The position numbers were made by a program, and so were the translations under genes. From Epilithonimonas sp. JDS (GTDB lineage Bacteria > Bacteroidota > Bacteroidia > Flavobacteriales > Weeksellaceae), in assembly GCF_021261315.1 (NCBI RefSeq), contig NZ_JAJSAX010000005.1:185398-249397 (forward strand): a stretch of DNA of 64,000 nt, given 5' to 3'. The notes under the pieces were generated by a model. It worked only from the letters and a program-made list of their open reading frames with translations. It was not told the origin of the DNA and did no database searches. Shown in pieces: positions 53,575-63,640 of the stretch. Every line of letters starts with the position of its first letter. Positions within the stretch are counted from its first letter, which is position 1.

Positions 53575-56040
53575 TCATTTCACCTCAAAAACATAAGTTT
53601 TTCCTTTCTCTGTATCAAAGTCAAAAAGTTGAGTTTCTTTAACTGCGAATCCTTTCATTTGAGCTTTATCAGATTTCAATGGTGTTTTAATAGCATCAAC
53701 CTGATAAAATTCATTTTGGTTTTCACCTTTTGCAAGACTAAAATTTGTTTTTGATCTTAATTGAATATCCTTTGCAATTCTAATTCTTGCATTCCCTCCC
53801 AATGTAGATTTGATGGTCACTTTTGTCAGCTTCGAATTTTTCCAATCCATATCAATTTCAAAACCACCTCTTGCCTTCAATCCTTTCACAGAGCCGTTTG
53901 GTAGAGCATCAGGAAGTGCAGGCAAAAGATAAAGATAGCCGTCATAACTTTGCAATAACATTTCTGCAATTCCGGAAGTACAGCCAAAATTTCCATCGAT
54001 CTGAAACGGCGGATGCGCATCCAAAAGATTAGGATAAGTTCCTCCGGATTGTCCTTTAGTATCCATCGGAGCAGGCGTCAATTGGTCTGTAATCAATTTA
54101 AAAGCACGGTTTCCGTCCAGTAATCTTGCCCACCAATTGACTTTCCAGCCCATCGACCAACCAGTGGATTTATCACCTCGATAGACCATCGAATTTTTAG
54201 CAGCTTCAGCCAGCTCCGCATTTCTGAACGGCGAGATCTGACCTGAAGGAAAAAGCCCATACAGATGAGAAATATGTCTGTGTTTATCATCGGTTCTGTC
54301 CATATCAGTGAGCCATTCCTGCAACTGGGCGTGCTGTCCGATGTGCATTGGCGGAAGTTTTGATAAAGCACTTTTCACCTCATCAGATAGACTTTTATCT
54401 TGATTTAAAGCTTTTGAAGCATTGATGAAATTATTAAACACATCAAACAGCAACTGGTTATCCATCGTCGTTCCCGCGGTAATACTCACATTTTTAAAGT
54501 ATTTATTTTCGGGAGACATTGACGGCGACACCACGAGGTATTTTTTCGACGGGTCTTGCTGTAGAACATCCAGGTAAAAAAGCGCACAGCCTTTCAAAGC
54601 TTCGTAGTTTTTCTTTAGAAATTCTTTGTCACCGGTGTATAGATAATGATTCCAGACGTGTTGGGTCAGCCACGCACCGCCCATCGGCCACATGCCGTAG
54701 AAACCGCCGTCCACAACACCCGTAATCCTCCAAAGATCAGTGTTGTGGTGCATGTTCCAGCCTCTTGCGTGGTACATTTCCTTGGCAGATTCCTGTCCGG
54801 TAACCGACAAATCCTGAATCATATCAAACAAAGGTTCGTGCATTTCGGAAAGATTAGTATTTTCCGCAGGCCAGTAGTTCATTTCCGTGTTGATGTTCAC
54901 AGTATATTTGCTATCCCAGGCAGGATTCAGCTGATAATTCCAGATTCCCTGCAGGTTTGCGGGTTGCGTTCCCTGCTGTGAGGAAGAAATGAGGAGATAT
55001 CTTCCGAACTGAAAATACAATGCCACCAGATCCGGGTCACTGGAATTTCCAAACTCTTTGATTCGGATGTCGGTTGTTTTCTTAGACTGTTCACTTGTTC
55101 CCAAATCTAGACTTACCCGGTTGAAATATTTTTGATATTTATCAATGTGAGCCTTGAGTTCAGCGTCGTATTTTTTATTTAAAGCTGATTTCAAATATTC
55201 TGAAACTCTGGTGTCAGGATTTCCGCTCAGGTCATTATACTTTTTAAAATTAGTAGCGATGGATATATAGATGACCACTTCGTCTGCTCCGGAAATATTG
55301 AGTTGGTCATTTGTAGAGGTTAATTTTCCACCTTTTAATATAGGAAGAGCTACGGTTTTAAAGTTAACTTTCCCTGTTTTGTTGTCTACAGAGCCACTGG
55401 TTCCGTTGATGACCAATTGGTTTTTCTCTGTGAAAATTGATTTTTTAAGATGTGGAGTAGACGCATTGATATTGAAATTGAGACTTCTTTTTTTGCTGGA
55501 AGTTAATCTGATCATAATCACATTATCTGAAAATGACGAAAAAATTTCACGTTTGAAAGTCACGCCATTGACGTCGTAGGAAACCGTACTGATGGCTTTT
55601 TCAATGTCTAACGTCCGACTGTAATTTTTAAAATTTTCGTGTCCTTTAAAATCCAAAAACAAATCGCCCATTGTTTGATAAGGCATTCCGTAATTCAAAT
55701 CTTTCGGAGCAGTTCTTGGGTACGTGTTGTTGGTAAGGTTCTGCGCTTTTTCAAACTGCCCTTCGTTGATCAGTCTTCTTACTTTCTGAATGCTGTCAAA
55801 CGTATTCTTAGGAACATTATTTCCAGGTTCTCCTGCCCAGATGGTCTCTTCATTCAACTGCAGATGTTCCTGTGGAGTGCCGCCAAAAACCATTGCACCC
55901 AATCTTCCGTTTCCGATTGGTAAAGCCTCGTTCCAGTTTTCTGCCGGTTTGTTGTAATTTAATTTTAAATTTTGCTGTGCCTGAACGGAGATTGAAAACA
56001 CTGCTCCTACTATAAAATATACAATCCTTTTTTTAACCAT
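53575..56040 (-). CDS. GH95 family alpha-L-fucosidase, exported
   Basis: 821 aa with signal peptide (cleavage near VQAQ). GH95 blocks: [15 protein letters not shown] (about 40-54), [27 protein letters not shown] and [11 protein letters not shown] (about 365-400), [20 protein letters not shown] near 680-700. These hold the catalytic Glu and Asn/Asp residues of the family. It removes alpha-1,2-linked fucose (or galactose in some members) by inversion. It stands alone, without SusCD, between a terminator and a broken 2H phosphoesterase. Confidence 0.93.
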   Translation of the reverse strand: MVKKRIVYFIVGAVFSISVQAQQNLKLNYNKPAENWNEALPIGNGRLGAMVFGGTPQEHLQLNEETIWAGEPGNNVPKNTFDSIQKVRRLINEGQFEKAQNLTNNTYPRTAPKDLNYGMPYQTMGDLFLDFKGHENFKNYSRTLDIEKAISTVSYDVNGVTFKREIFSSFSDNVIMIRLTSSKKRSLNFNINASTPHLKKSIFTEKNQLVINGTSGSVDNKTGKVNFKTVALPILKGGKLTSTNDQLNISGADEVVIYISIATNFKKYNDLSGNPDTRVSEYLKSALNKKYDAELKAHIDKYQKYFNRVSLDLGTSEQSKKTTDIRIKEFGNSSDPDLVALYFQFGRYLLISSSQQGTQPANLQGIWNYQLNPAWDSKYTVNINTEMNYWPAENTNLSEMHEPLFDMIQDLSVTGQESAKEMYHARGWNMHHNTDLWRITGVVDGGFYGMWPMGGAWLTQHVWNHYLYTGDKEFLKKNYEALKGCALFYLDVLQQDPSKKYLVVSPSMSPENKYFKNVSITAGTTMDNQLLFDVFNNFINASKALNQDKSLSDEVKSALSKLPPMHIGQHAQLQEWLTDMDRTDDKHRHISHLYGLFPSGQISPFRNAELAEAAKNSMVYRGDKSTGWSMGWKVNWWARLLDGNRAFKLITDQLTPAPMDTKGQSGGTYPNLLDAHPPFQIDGNFGCTSGIAEMLLQSYDGYLYLLPALPDALPNGSVKGLKARGGFEIDMDWKNSKLTKVTIKSTLGGNARIRIAKDIQLRSKTNFSLAKGENQNEFYQVDAIKTPLKSDKAQMKGFAVKETQLFDFDTEKGKTYVFEVK

Positions 56041-56222
56041 TATTTAATCATTAAAGTTTAAGTTCAACATCATTCAAAAATGAAAGAATATGATCTTAAA
56101 ACTACTGATTTTATCTGATATGATCACATATCTAATAATATGATAAGGTGGACACTCTTATTATTTTAATTAACTATTATTTTTTAAGTATGACAAACAG
56201 GCAGTTGTTCACTTAAATTTAA

Positions 56223-56777
56223 TCACCATAATGCGAGTTGTGTTTCAGAAAGTTCTTCTCCCAAAAAAGGAAAAATCTCCACAATTTCAAACTGTTTTAT
56301 TTTATCATTTAATTTCCTCAAAGCAATTCTATTGCAATCAAACTTAAGTGTTTCATCAGAAAAAATCTTCCGGGATATCTCAATCTGTTGAGCTGAGAGT
56401 CTCCGTCCAATACTTATATGAGCATTGCTTTTAACGTGACCTTCAACTTCTAATCTTATTTTTTTTATTAATCTTTCAAAGTCAACTTTGCTTTTATCAT
56501 CGGGTAAGAAAAACGAATTTTGTCCAGAACAAATAACTTTATCAAATTCGGCAGCGAAAATTTTCTGCTCTCTTGCAATTCTAATACATTTCAAAATTAT
56601 TTTGTTGAGTCTATTTTCCGTTGACCAAAATTCTTGAATTGTAATATGCGCTACAGATCGGTAACTCGAATATTTTTCGTTTGATTATAAATGCAATTTC
56701 ATTTTTAATTCATCAACCTTTTCAATGATTTTATCCGGTGGGAGAATGACAATTGAATAATGATTAACGTGATTCAT
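56223..56777 (-). pseudogene. 2'-5' RNA ligase-like 2H phosphoesterase with in-frame stop
   Basis: Reading from ATG at 56777, the frame gives MNHVNHYSIVILPPDKIIEK, hits TAA at 56687-56685 after 30 codons, then continues open in the same frame to 56223. Both 2H motifs lie downstream of the stop: HIT in AHITIQEF and HIS in NAHISIGRRL. The full frame would be about 184 aa, right for the 2'-5' RNA ligase/cyclic-phosphodiesterase superfamily. The downstream 123-aa piece alone (from a TTG near 56594) lacks the first motif. One nonsense change seems to have inactivated it. Confidence 0.7.
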
Positions 56778-56786
56778 TTAAATTTT

Positions 56787-58772
56787 TTAATTGATATCCT
56801 TAATCGGAATAACAACCGAAAACTCAGTCCCCACATTTTTGGAACTCTTAACCTCTATAGAACCGCTGTGAAGTTCGATAATTTCTTTGCAAAGATACAG
56901 GCCTATGCCAAATCCTGCGATGGATCTGCTGTTCATATCTTTTACACGGTAGTAGCGATCAAAAATGCGCTGCTGATCTTCTTCGGATATTCCAATTCCC
57001 TGGTCTTGAACGGTAATTTTTAAACTGTTTTCACCAATTATTACATATTCCACGTTGATCATAGTTCCGACAGGGGAATATTTGATTGCATTTCCGATCA
57101 GATTGTGGAGTACCTGTGATATTTTTTCACGATCAGCCTGTACGATAATTGACCCTGATGGACTGAAGATAAATGTACGCGTATGATTGGTCGAAAGTAC
57201 CTCATCTTCAATCTCTGAAAATAAAATTTGAAAATCAAACGGCGTTTTTTCAATGTGGAGCTGCCCGGAATCCAGTCTCGAAACATTAAGAAAACCATTG
57301 ATCATGCTGTTCATATAATCCGTTTGCTTCAAACATTTTTCCAGGATATTTTGCTGTTTGGAATTTTCCGCACCAGCTTCCAGACGCTGTAAAATCTGAA
57401 TATAGGCCTTGAGGGATGTAAGCGGGGTTTTAAGTTCGTGACTCACCATACCCATGAAATCATCTTTTCGCTCTTCCTCTTTTTTCTGTTTTGTTATATC
57501 CCGGAGCGTTCCGTTTAGGCTCTGCGGATTTCCCTCCTGATCGTAGAAAACTCTTCCATTGGCCTGTAGAAGTCTTATTTTTTTATCCGTTTTATTTTGA
57601 ATTCTGTATTCTATATAATAATGACCATCAGAGTTTTTATCCAGTGAATTCGAGATGGCTGCAGTTACGCGGTCCCGATCCTCCGGCAATATCGCCGCCA
57701 ACGCAATAGACAGATCCAAATGTTCCTCTGACGATAATCCAAACCAATTTTTCAGCAGATTATTACCCGAAAACAGATTCGTTGCAGGCTGATAGTAGAA
57801 AGTGGCAAGTTCTCCTGCATCAATAGCAAGAGCCAACATTTGCTGGTCATTTTCATTTTTTCGCCTTGCCAAAACCTGTTCTGTAATTTCTTCAATAATA
57901 ATCAGAACACCCGAAATGTCGCCACGGTCGGTAAAAATTGGCTGGTAGATGGAATTAACTATGGCTTCCCGCAGTCCATCGTTATGTTTTAATTTAACCG
58001 TAAATTCAGTATTGATCTTTGGTTTGCCGCTTTCGTAGACTTTTTTAAGCCATTCGTTTACTGGTTGTCCGCGAAGTTCTGGACGTGCACTTTCATGAGC
58101 ATAACCAATTACTTCGGATTCTGTACGTCCCCATATAGAAAGAATGGATGGATTGGCAATTTCAATCACGTGTTCCGGACCTTTCAGCATCGCAATTCCG
58201 ACTGGTGCCTGTTCTATAATCGTCCGAATGTACTCCCTGCTATCAGCAAGCTGCTTCATTGAATTGTTAAGCTCTTCGTTAGTAGAAGTTAGCTCTTCCA
58301 GTGTCGCTGCCATTTCCTCATTAAGCGCATTTTCCCTTTCCTCTTTTTCTCTAATTTGTTGTAAGAATTCTCGGCGGGATGTTACTTCAAGGGCTGTGTT
58401 GAGGATACACCAGGTTTTATTATTTTGATCGGTCAGTGCTTTATATTCATAATCAAAGTAATCAAGCGTTTCTACGCCGTTTTTGATCAGTTTTGCAGGA
58501 GCCTCGTGCACGGAGTAAGTTTTGCCCGATCGCCAAACCTCTCGCAGTAATTCCAAAAAAGGTTGTCCCTCAAGTTCGGGAATGGCTTCCATAAGAGGTT
58601 TGCCTATGACAGATGCGTCTTTGCCCCATAAAGCCAGCATACCTTCATTTGCAAAATGTATGACCATATCTTCTCCGGAATAGATGGAAGTCGGTGCAGG
58701 AGATGATACTAATGCCTGGATGATCAGATCCTGGCTGAAACTTTTTTCTGACAAATCTTCTTGGGTAATCAT
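56787..58772 (-). CDS. Cytosolic PAS-domain sensor histidine kinase
   Basis: The ATG at 58772 gives 661 aa (MITQEDLSEKS); an ATG 23 codons upstream is possible but its residues are not domain-like. Three PAS domains (about 15-130, 180-305, 315-430) are separated by a Glu-rich coiled coil (about 140-180). Kinase core: phosphoacceptor H445 in GMVSHELKTPL, N-box LHNLIGNAIKYSP, DQGIGIS and FGIGLYLCKEI. No transmembrane segment or receiver domain is present, so the signal is cytosolic and the partner regulator unknown. It is divergent from a HAD phosphatase gene. Confidence 0.9.
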   Translation of the reverse strand: MITQEDLSEKSFSQDLIIQALVSSPAPTSIYSGEDMVIHFANEGMLALWGKDASVIGKPLMEAIPELEGQPFLELLREVWRSGKTYSVHEAPAKLIKNGVETLDYFDYEYKALTDQNNKTWCILNTALEVTSRREFLQQIREKEERENALNEEMAATLEELTSTNEELNNSMKQLADSREYIRTIIEQAPVGIAMLKGPEHVIEIANPSILSIWGRTESEVIGYAHESARPELRGQPVNEWLKKVYESGKPKINTEFTVKLKHNDGLREAIVNSIYQPIFTDRGDISGVLIIIEEITEQVLARRKNENDQQMLALAIDAGELATFYYQPATNLFSGNNLLKNWFGLSSEEHLDLSIALAAILPEDRDRVTAAISNSLDKNSDGHYYIEYRIQNKTDKKIRLLQANGRVFYDQEGNPQSLNGTLRDITKQKKEEERKDDFMGMVSHELKTPLTSLKAYIQILQRLEAGAENSKQQNILEKCLKQTDYMNSMINGFLNVSRLDSGQLHIEKTPFDFQILFSEIEDEVLSTNHTRTFIFSPSGSIIVQADREKISQVLHNLIGNAIKYSPVGTMINVEYVIIGENSLKITVQDQGIGISEEDQQRIFDRYYRVKDMNSRSIAGFGIGLYLCKEIIELHSGSIEVKSSKNVGTEFSVVIPIKDIN

Positions 58773-58981
58773 ATTATGACAAAGATATATAAAAGTCTCT
58801 TTATTATCCTCGAAATAGAGCCGATGAAACACTATAAACATTCAGAAAGATTATCATTAAATCTTTAAACTGGCAGAAAGCAAATATTGACTTTAAGTTA
58901 ACAAAAATGATTCTTTTAACGATCAATATTTTAAGACCTTTGTAGCCTGAATTTTATTTAAGGTAAATTTTTACTTCAATT

Positions 58982-59782
58982 ATGAAAGATATTAAACTGA
59001 TAGTAACGGATATGGACGGTACATTTCTAAACTCTGAACACGAAATAAGTCCGGATTTTGCCGCGATGTATCAGGAGCTGAAGAAAAGAGATATTATGTT
59101 TGTGCCTGCCAGCGGACGACAAATGCAGGGAATCACAAAGTATTTTGGAGATATAGAATCCGAGATTGGCTTCATTGCAGAAAATGGAGGCTATATTATT
59201 TATAAAAATCAGGAACTGTTTGCCGACAAAATGGAAAACGATCTGGTTGTTGAAATTATCAAGGCAGTGCGCGAAATTCCCAAAGCCAGAGCCGTTTTAT
59301 CTGCGAAGAAAAAAGCATATTACGAGACGGATGATCAGAAATTCATTGAGTTTTTCAGCCAATATTATACTAAAAATCAGAAAGTTGAGGATTTGACAGA
59401 GATTATAGATGACAGCACTTTCAAAATTGCCATCTACCACCCGGATGGATCTGAAAAAAATCTGTATCCATTTTTGAAAAAATTCGAAGAGTACAATCTT
59501 GATATTGTGGTTTCCGGCAAGCATTGGCTGGATGTGATGAACAAGAATATCAACAAAGGTATTGCCTTGAAAAAGCTGCAGCAATCACTCAATATATTGC
59601 CTGAGCAGACGATGGCTTTTGGAGACTATATGAATGATATCGAAATGCTGAAAAATTCGAAATACTCTTATGCGATGGCTAATGCTCATCCTTCCGTGAA
59701 AGAAACTGCCAGTTACGCAGCGTCTTCCAATGATAATTTTGGCGTGCTGCAGATTGTCAGAAACTATTTGGATAATAATTAA
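58982..59782 (+). CDS. Cof-type HAD-IIB phosphatase
   Basis: 266 aa. HAD motif I VTDMDGTFLN (D9 and D11), motif II VPASGRQ, motif III Lys near GIALKKLQ, and motif IV FGDYMNDIEML. The cap is the IIB alpha/beta type. Cof-like enzymes dephosphorylate sugar phosphates and flavin or thiamine precursors; the substrate cannot be told. It is a single gene. Confidence 0.9.
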   Translation: MKDIKLIVTDMDGTFLNSEHEISPDFAAMYQELKKRDIMFVPASGRQMQGITKYFGDIESEIGFIAENGGYIIYKNQELFADKMENDLVVEIIKAVREIPKARAVLSAKKKAYYETDDQKFIEFFSQYYTKNQKVEDLTEIIDDSTFKIAIYHPDGSEKNLYPFLKKFEEYNLDIVVSGKHWLDVMNKNINKGIALKKLQQSLNILPEQTMAFGDYMNDIEMLKNSKYSYAMANAHPSVKETASYAASSNDNFGVLQIVRNYLDNN

Positions 59783-59815
59783 TTAAAATTTTTATAAAAA
59801 AAAATAAAACCGTTA

Positions 59816-59838
59816 TTACCAATCTAATTCCGGTTTTG
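59816..59838. terminator. Weak terminator hairpin between HAD and phytochrome genes
   Basis: AAAACCG / CGGTTTT arms, 7 bp, with a long loop. Confidence 0.45.
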
Positions 59839-59891
59839 CTTTATAAAAAAGTTATGGCATTTTGAAAAAAATGGAGTAGTATATATGAAAA

Positions 59892-62099
59892 TTAAGAAAC
59901 GCCGGATGGAAATGTTACAATAAATTTTGTCCCTTGATTTTCAACACTTTCAAAGTCTATGCTTCCATTCAGTTTTTTCATTATACTTTCCACAATAGAC
60001 AAGCCAACACCGCTGCCAAAATATGATTTGGTATTGGACATCCGGTTGAAAATTTTAAAGACATCTTTTTTGGAAGTGTACGGAATGCCGATTCCATTGT
60101 CCTCAATTTCAAAAACCACATTGTCGTCCTGCAGATAAGACGAGATATGGATTTTCGCTTCTGAATCTTTTTTAGCAGAATATTTTACCGCATTGGTAAT
60201 GATATTCTGGAAGACCTGCGTGACCATACTTTTTTCACCGCTGATCCGGAATATATTTTCGATAGTTACCTGAGCGCTGTCGTTATATGATAATTTTGCA
60301 TCAGAGATTGCCTTGTCAATAATCTTTGCAGGGTCAATGTCAATGATATCATATTCCGAATATTTAAGTCTGCTCAGCTTGAGTACATTGGTCATCATAT
60401 CAGACATATTATCGATTTCATTGAGAACATTATTAATGAGTTTAATATTTGTGTTCTCGGTATTGAGCTTGGCCATGATCTGCATATTGAGCTTCATTAC
60501 AGTCAATGGTGTAGCCAGGTCGTGTGAAATGGTGTGCGAATAAGCATCAAGTTCCTCATTTACCTTTCCAAGTTCGGAATTGACTTTGTAAAGTTCTGCA
60601 TTCAGATTGCTGATGTGAAACAGCTGTTCCTGTATCGTGCGGTCAATAATCTCTTTAACTGCAATCACCCGTTTTTTGTCTTTGGAATCCCAGGACGCAG
60701 ACCGGTCTAAAATTTCTTCATTATAAACTTCGAAAGACTGTCTGGGAGAAACTACTGTGGTTTTCTCATCAAACATCCTGATAGTTTTGATCTTGTTTTC
60801 TTTTTTTCCTGCCCAGCTGATCTGTTGCTGAAATTCTCCTTTAAACCACATTAAAACATTTCCCTGATCTTTATTAATAAAAGACAGAGCGATGCCGCAG
60901 CAGCTTTTGTCCAGACCAAGCTTTTTCCCATAGGTTTTGTAAAAAGAATTATCGTAGTAGATTTGATCCTCCAGATTTGTTTTGGCCCACGCAATTATTT
61001 TTTCCAGAGTTTTACTGTTTGGAGTTCTTCCACTGGTCGTTATCTGACCATCAATTATTGCTGCAAAGCCTTCCGTTTCAGATATTTCCCGGATTTTATT
61101 AATATTTTTTGAGACAGAGTCCGCTATGTTTTGAAATGACAATAACTCAATTTTCAGATTCTGACATTTGGAAATGAGGATTTTGTCATACTCCAGAATA
61201 TTGGCGGACAGAAACGAGTGGTAAGAATTGGCTGCAATGAAAGTAGCAATTTCTGCACTGATCCTGTGATCCAGATCTATATGTTTTTGATAGGTGCTGT
61301 GACACGTTACAAGTCCCCACAATTCATTGTCTATAATAATTGATATGCTGAAGCTTGACGCAATTTTTGCATTGATCAAATATTCCACATGGATTGGAGA
61401 AAGTGCACGGACGCTGGAGATGGAAAGATCAACATTTTCAAGATTGCTCAGAATCCTTACCGGCTTGTCATTAACATCACTTAAAATCCTTTTGAAGTTT
61501 TTGAGGTAAAGCGCTCTTGCCTGCGATGGAATGTCACTTTCCGGGTAATGCAGATCCAGATAACTTTCCATATTGGCATTTTTTGCCTCCGCAATGACTT
61601 TTCCGCTTTTGTCTTCATTGAACTGATAAATCATCACGCGGTCGTAGTCCGTTATTTCTTTGATTTTTTCCACCAAAAATTCCCAGATATTTCCGCCTTG
61701 TCTGAGTGAGATCAGATTTTTGATCTTTTTTACAAGAATGCTGTTGTCTTTTGCATTCAGAATACAAGCCTCCAGTTCAATATAAATGATGTCGTTGTGT
61801 CTGTAATAAGTGATGTGATGTTCTCTAGAATTAATCAATATCCGATCAATATATTTGACATCATCTTCCGCAGACGATACGACAAATACAAACTGAGGAC
61901 TGCCAACTATAAAACCCAACTCACCGATGCTGTCGGCACGCTGTCCGAGAATAGAGTGGTCTAGTTCAAATAACGTTGGTACATTATCACTATAAAATTC
62001 AATGGTATTGGTTAAAGCGTTTACTCCTAACAGATAGCCAAAACTTTGAATATATCCAGGGTGGTGTATTACTATCTCATTGCACGGTACTGCCTTCAT
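59892..62099 (-). CDS. Second bacteriophytochrome sensor histidine kinase (BphP 2)
   Basis: 735 aa with the same PAS-GAF-PHY-HisKA-HATPase order as the protein at 5810. C6 in VPCNEIVIHH is the probable biliverdin-binding cysteine. GAF: YPESDIPSQARALY (D189) and SPIHVEYL (H237). PHY tongue: WFKGEFQQ, SWAGKKEN, PRQSFEVY. Kinase: H526 in HTISHDLATPL, NIITNAVKYSA, DNGIGIP, GSGVGLSIV. After WGLVTC it reads HS where the first phytochrome has QN. The two proteins are clearly paralogous but diverged. No heme oxygenase is adjacent, so it presumably uses biliverdin from bphO. Confidence 0.94.
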   Translation of the reverse strand: MKAVPCNEIVIHHPGYIQSFGYLLGVNALTNTIEFYSDNVPTLFELDHSILGQRADSIGELGFIVGSPQFVFVVSSAEDDVKYIDRILINSREHHITYYRHNDIIYIELEACILNAKDNSILVKKIKNLISLRQGGNIWEFLVEKIKEITDYDRVMIYQFNEDKSGKVIAEAKNANMESYLDLHYPESDIPSQARALYLKNFKRILSDVNDKPVRILSNLENVDLSISSVRALSPIHVEYLINAKIASSFSISIIIDNELWGLVTCHSTYQKHIDLDHRISAEIATFIAANSYHSFLSANILEYDKILISKCQNLKIELLSFQNIADSVSKNINKIREISETEGFAAIIDGQITTSGRTPNSKTLEKIIAWAKTNLEDQIYYDNSFYKTYGKKLGLDKSCCGIALSFINKDQGNVLMWFKGEFQQQISWAGKKENKIKTIRMFDEKTTVVSPRQSFEVYNEEILDRSASWDSKDKKRVIAVKEIIDRTIQEQLFHISNLNAELYKVNSELGKVNEELDAYSHTISHDLATPLTVMKLNMQIMAKLNTENTNIKLINNVLNEIDNMSDMMTNVLKLSRLKYSEYDIIDIDPAKIIDKAISDAKLSYNDSAQVTIENIFRISGEKSMVTQVFQNIITNAVKYSAKKDSEAKIHISSYLQDDNVVFEIEDNGIGIPYTSKKDVFKIFNRMSNTKSYFGSGVGLSIVESIMKKLNGSIDFESVENQGTKFIVTFPSGVS

Positions 62100-62262
62100 C
62101 TTTGAAACTTTGAAATGAAATCCAGGTTATCATTTGTTATAATCCCAACTTCATCGTATTGATTTTATGCTAATGTAAAAAAAATATTGGAAATATAAAA
62201 CCCGGCAAGTATTATCATAGGTTGCGATGTCTCCGTTTATTTAATTTATCAGTACAGATCAA

Positions 62263-62703
62263 CTAGCGCAGATCCTTTTTGATGACCAGATATTTCAAGT
62301 CAGTCTGGCCGGCATTGCTGATGCCATGTTCCGTATTGGGAGGACAGTATAAGCTGGTATTTGGTCCTGCTTCGACAGTCTTGCCGTCGAGATAGAACGA
62401 AGCTTTCCCCTCAAGAATGTAAAAGAATTCTTCTTCCGGATGCCGGTGTGGCGCGTGGGTAGATTTCCCAGGTGCTACAATGCTCATCTTCAGCGTGTTT
62501 TCCTGCGTGAAGTTTTTATCGGCAAACCAGTATTGATAACCTGATTTTGTTTCTTTAGCTTTTTTCAAGTCGAACACATTCACACAGTTTTCTATTGTGT
62601 AAACGGGTTGTTCCTGCTTTGCCTCGACCTTTTGACCATAAACGGACTGCTGCGTTATTATGCTGATTATTATCACCGCTATGTTCCGCGTTGTTTTTTT
62701 CAT
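62263..62703 (-). CDS. Exported cupin-domain protein
   Basis: The ATG at 62703 gives 146 aa starting MKKTTRNIAVIIIS, a signal peptide ending near VYGQ; upstream codons run into the neighbouring gene's terminator. Cupin motif 1 is HAPHRHPEEEFFYILEG (about 89-105) and motif 2 is PPNTEHGISN (about 125-134), with three His and a Glu for metal binding. It is periplasmic with unknown substrate. Confidence 0.85.
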   Translation of the reverse strand: MKKTTRNIAVIIISIITQQSVYGQKVEAKQEQPVYTIENCVNVFDLKKAKETKSGYQYWFADKNFTQENTLKMSIVAPGKSTHAPHRHPEEEFFYILEGKASFYLDGKTVEAGPNTSLYCPPNTEHGISNAGQTDLKYLVIKKDLR

Positions 62704-62736
62704 TTTATTAATATTATTATTACTAATATAAACAAA

Positions 62737-62766
62737 AAAAGGAGAGCTATAAAATAACTCTCCTTT
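62737..62766. terminator. Terminator between lamin-tail and cupin genes
   Basis: AAAGGAGAG / CTCTCCTTT hairpin, 17 bp after the stop of the lamin-tail gene on the minus strand, with a T-run. Confidence 0.75.
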
Positions 62767-62782
62767 ACAATATTTAAATTGG

Positions 62783-63640
62783 TTAGTCTTTAATAATCCG
62801 TTCACTTACTTTTTTATCATTTACTGTACCTGTGACGATGTAATTTCCTTTTGGCAGATCTGCAATATTAATTTTTGTGAGGTCTTTTGCATTGTTAGAT
62901 TTTACAAGCTGACCAGACATTGAATAGATCTGAACGTTTTGCACATCGTTTCCGAAGATGATTTCGTTATTTTTCACTAAAGTATTTTTAATAAAAACAG
63001 AATTTGATCCATTCACATCACCTACAGCTAATGTTTGCCCTGTAGACTGCGGAGTAGGAAACGCTGCTGTGAAATCCACATTGTTCCTGTTGGTGTCTCC
63101 GGATATTCTGGCTATAGAGTTCAGGAATGTTGGAGAAGGTGCTGCTCCGGTTCCTTCATACTGATCTGCAAGACCGTAACCAACAAAATCTATTACATTT
63201 GAAGCTGTGGGTCCAGTGACACGAGTGTTGTTGGAAGCCAAGGCAACTTTTCCGGAAGTCAGTCCTAGCTGCAGACCAACGCCCACTACAGGTCCTGATC
63301 CATCTAAGTTAAGCACCACATTGACAATCAGATTTGGGTTTAGAAGATTAATTCCGCCCAGACCATCAGAAGCTTGCTGAATTAAATAAGTCTGTCCGGC
63401 ATTTAAAGTAATGGATGGTAAAGTGTGATATTGTGTAAATTGCCCTGATAGAGGTCCGTATTGGATTGTTGCTCCGGTAAGAGTCTGCGTGGTCGATCCA
63501 ATATTTTTCAATTCAATGAAATCGTTGGCAAGCACAGCAGTCAATAAGCCGCCGCCAGTATAAATTTCATTGATAACAATCTGCGCATTTGATAATGCGA
63601 ACGTGGACACAAGTCCGACTAAGGTAAAAATCTTTTTCAT
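62783..63640 (-). CDS. Lamin-tail-domain protein with T9SS sorting domain
   Basis: 285 aa. Signal peptide (cleavage near LSNAQ). Residues about 20-195 form a lamin-tail (LTD) domain: IVINEIYTGGG, NDFIELKNIGS, INLNAGQTYLI-like and VIDFVGYG. The C-terminal about 70 residues are a T9SS type A domain (VQIYSMSGQLVKS, INIADLPKGNYIVTG), here without the usual YPNP start. Secreted to the surface; LTD domains are often fused to nucleases, but no nuclease part is present. Confidence 0.88.
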   Translation of the reverse strand: MKKIFTLVGLVSTFALSNAQIVINEIYTGGGLLTAVLANDFIELKNIGSTTQTLTGATIQYGPLSGQFTQYHTLPSITLNAGQTYLIQQASDGLGGINLLNPNLIVNVVLNLDGSGPVVGVGLQLGLTSGKVALASNNTRVTGPTASNVIDFVGYGLADQYEGTGAAPSPTFLNSIARISGDTNRNNVDFTAAFPTPQSTGQTLAVGDVNGSNSVFIKNTLVKNNEIIFGNDVQNVQIYSMSGQLVKSNNAKDLTKINIADLPKGNYIVTGTVNDKKVSERIIKD

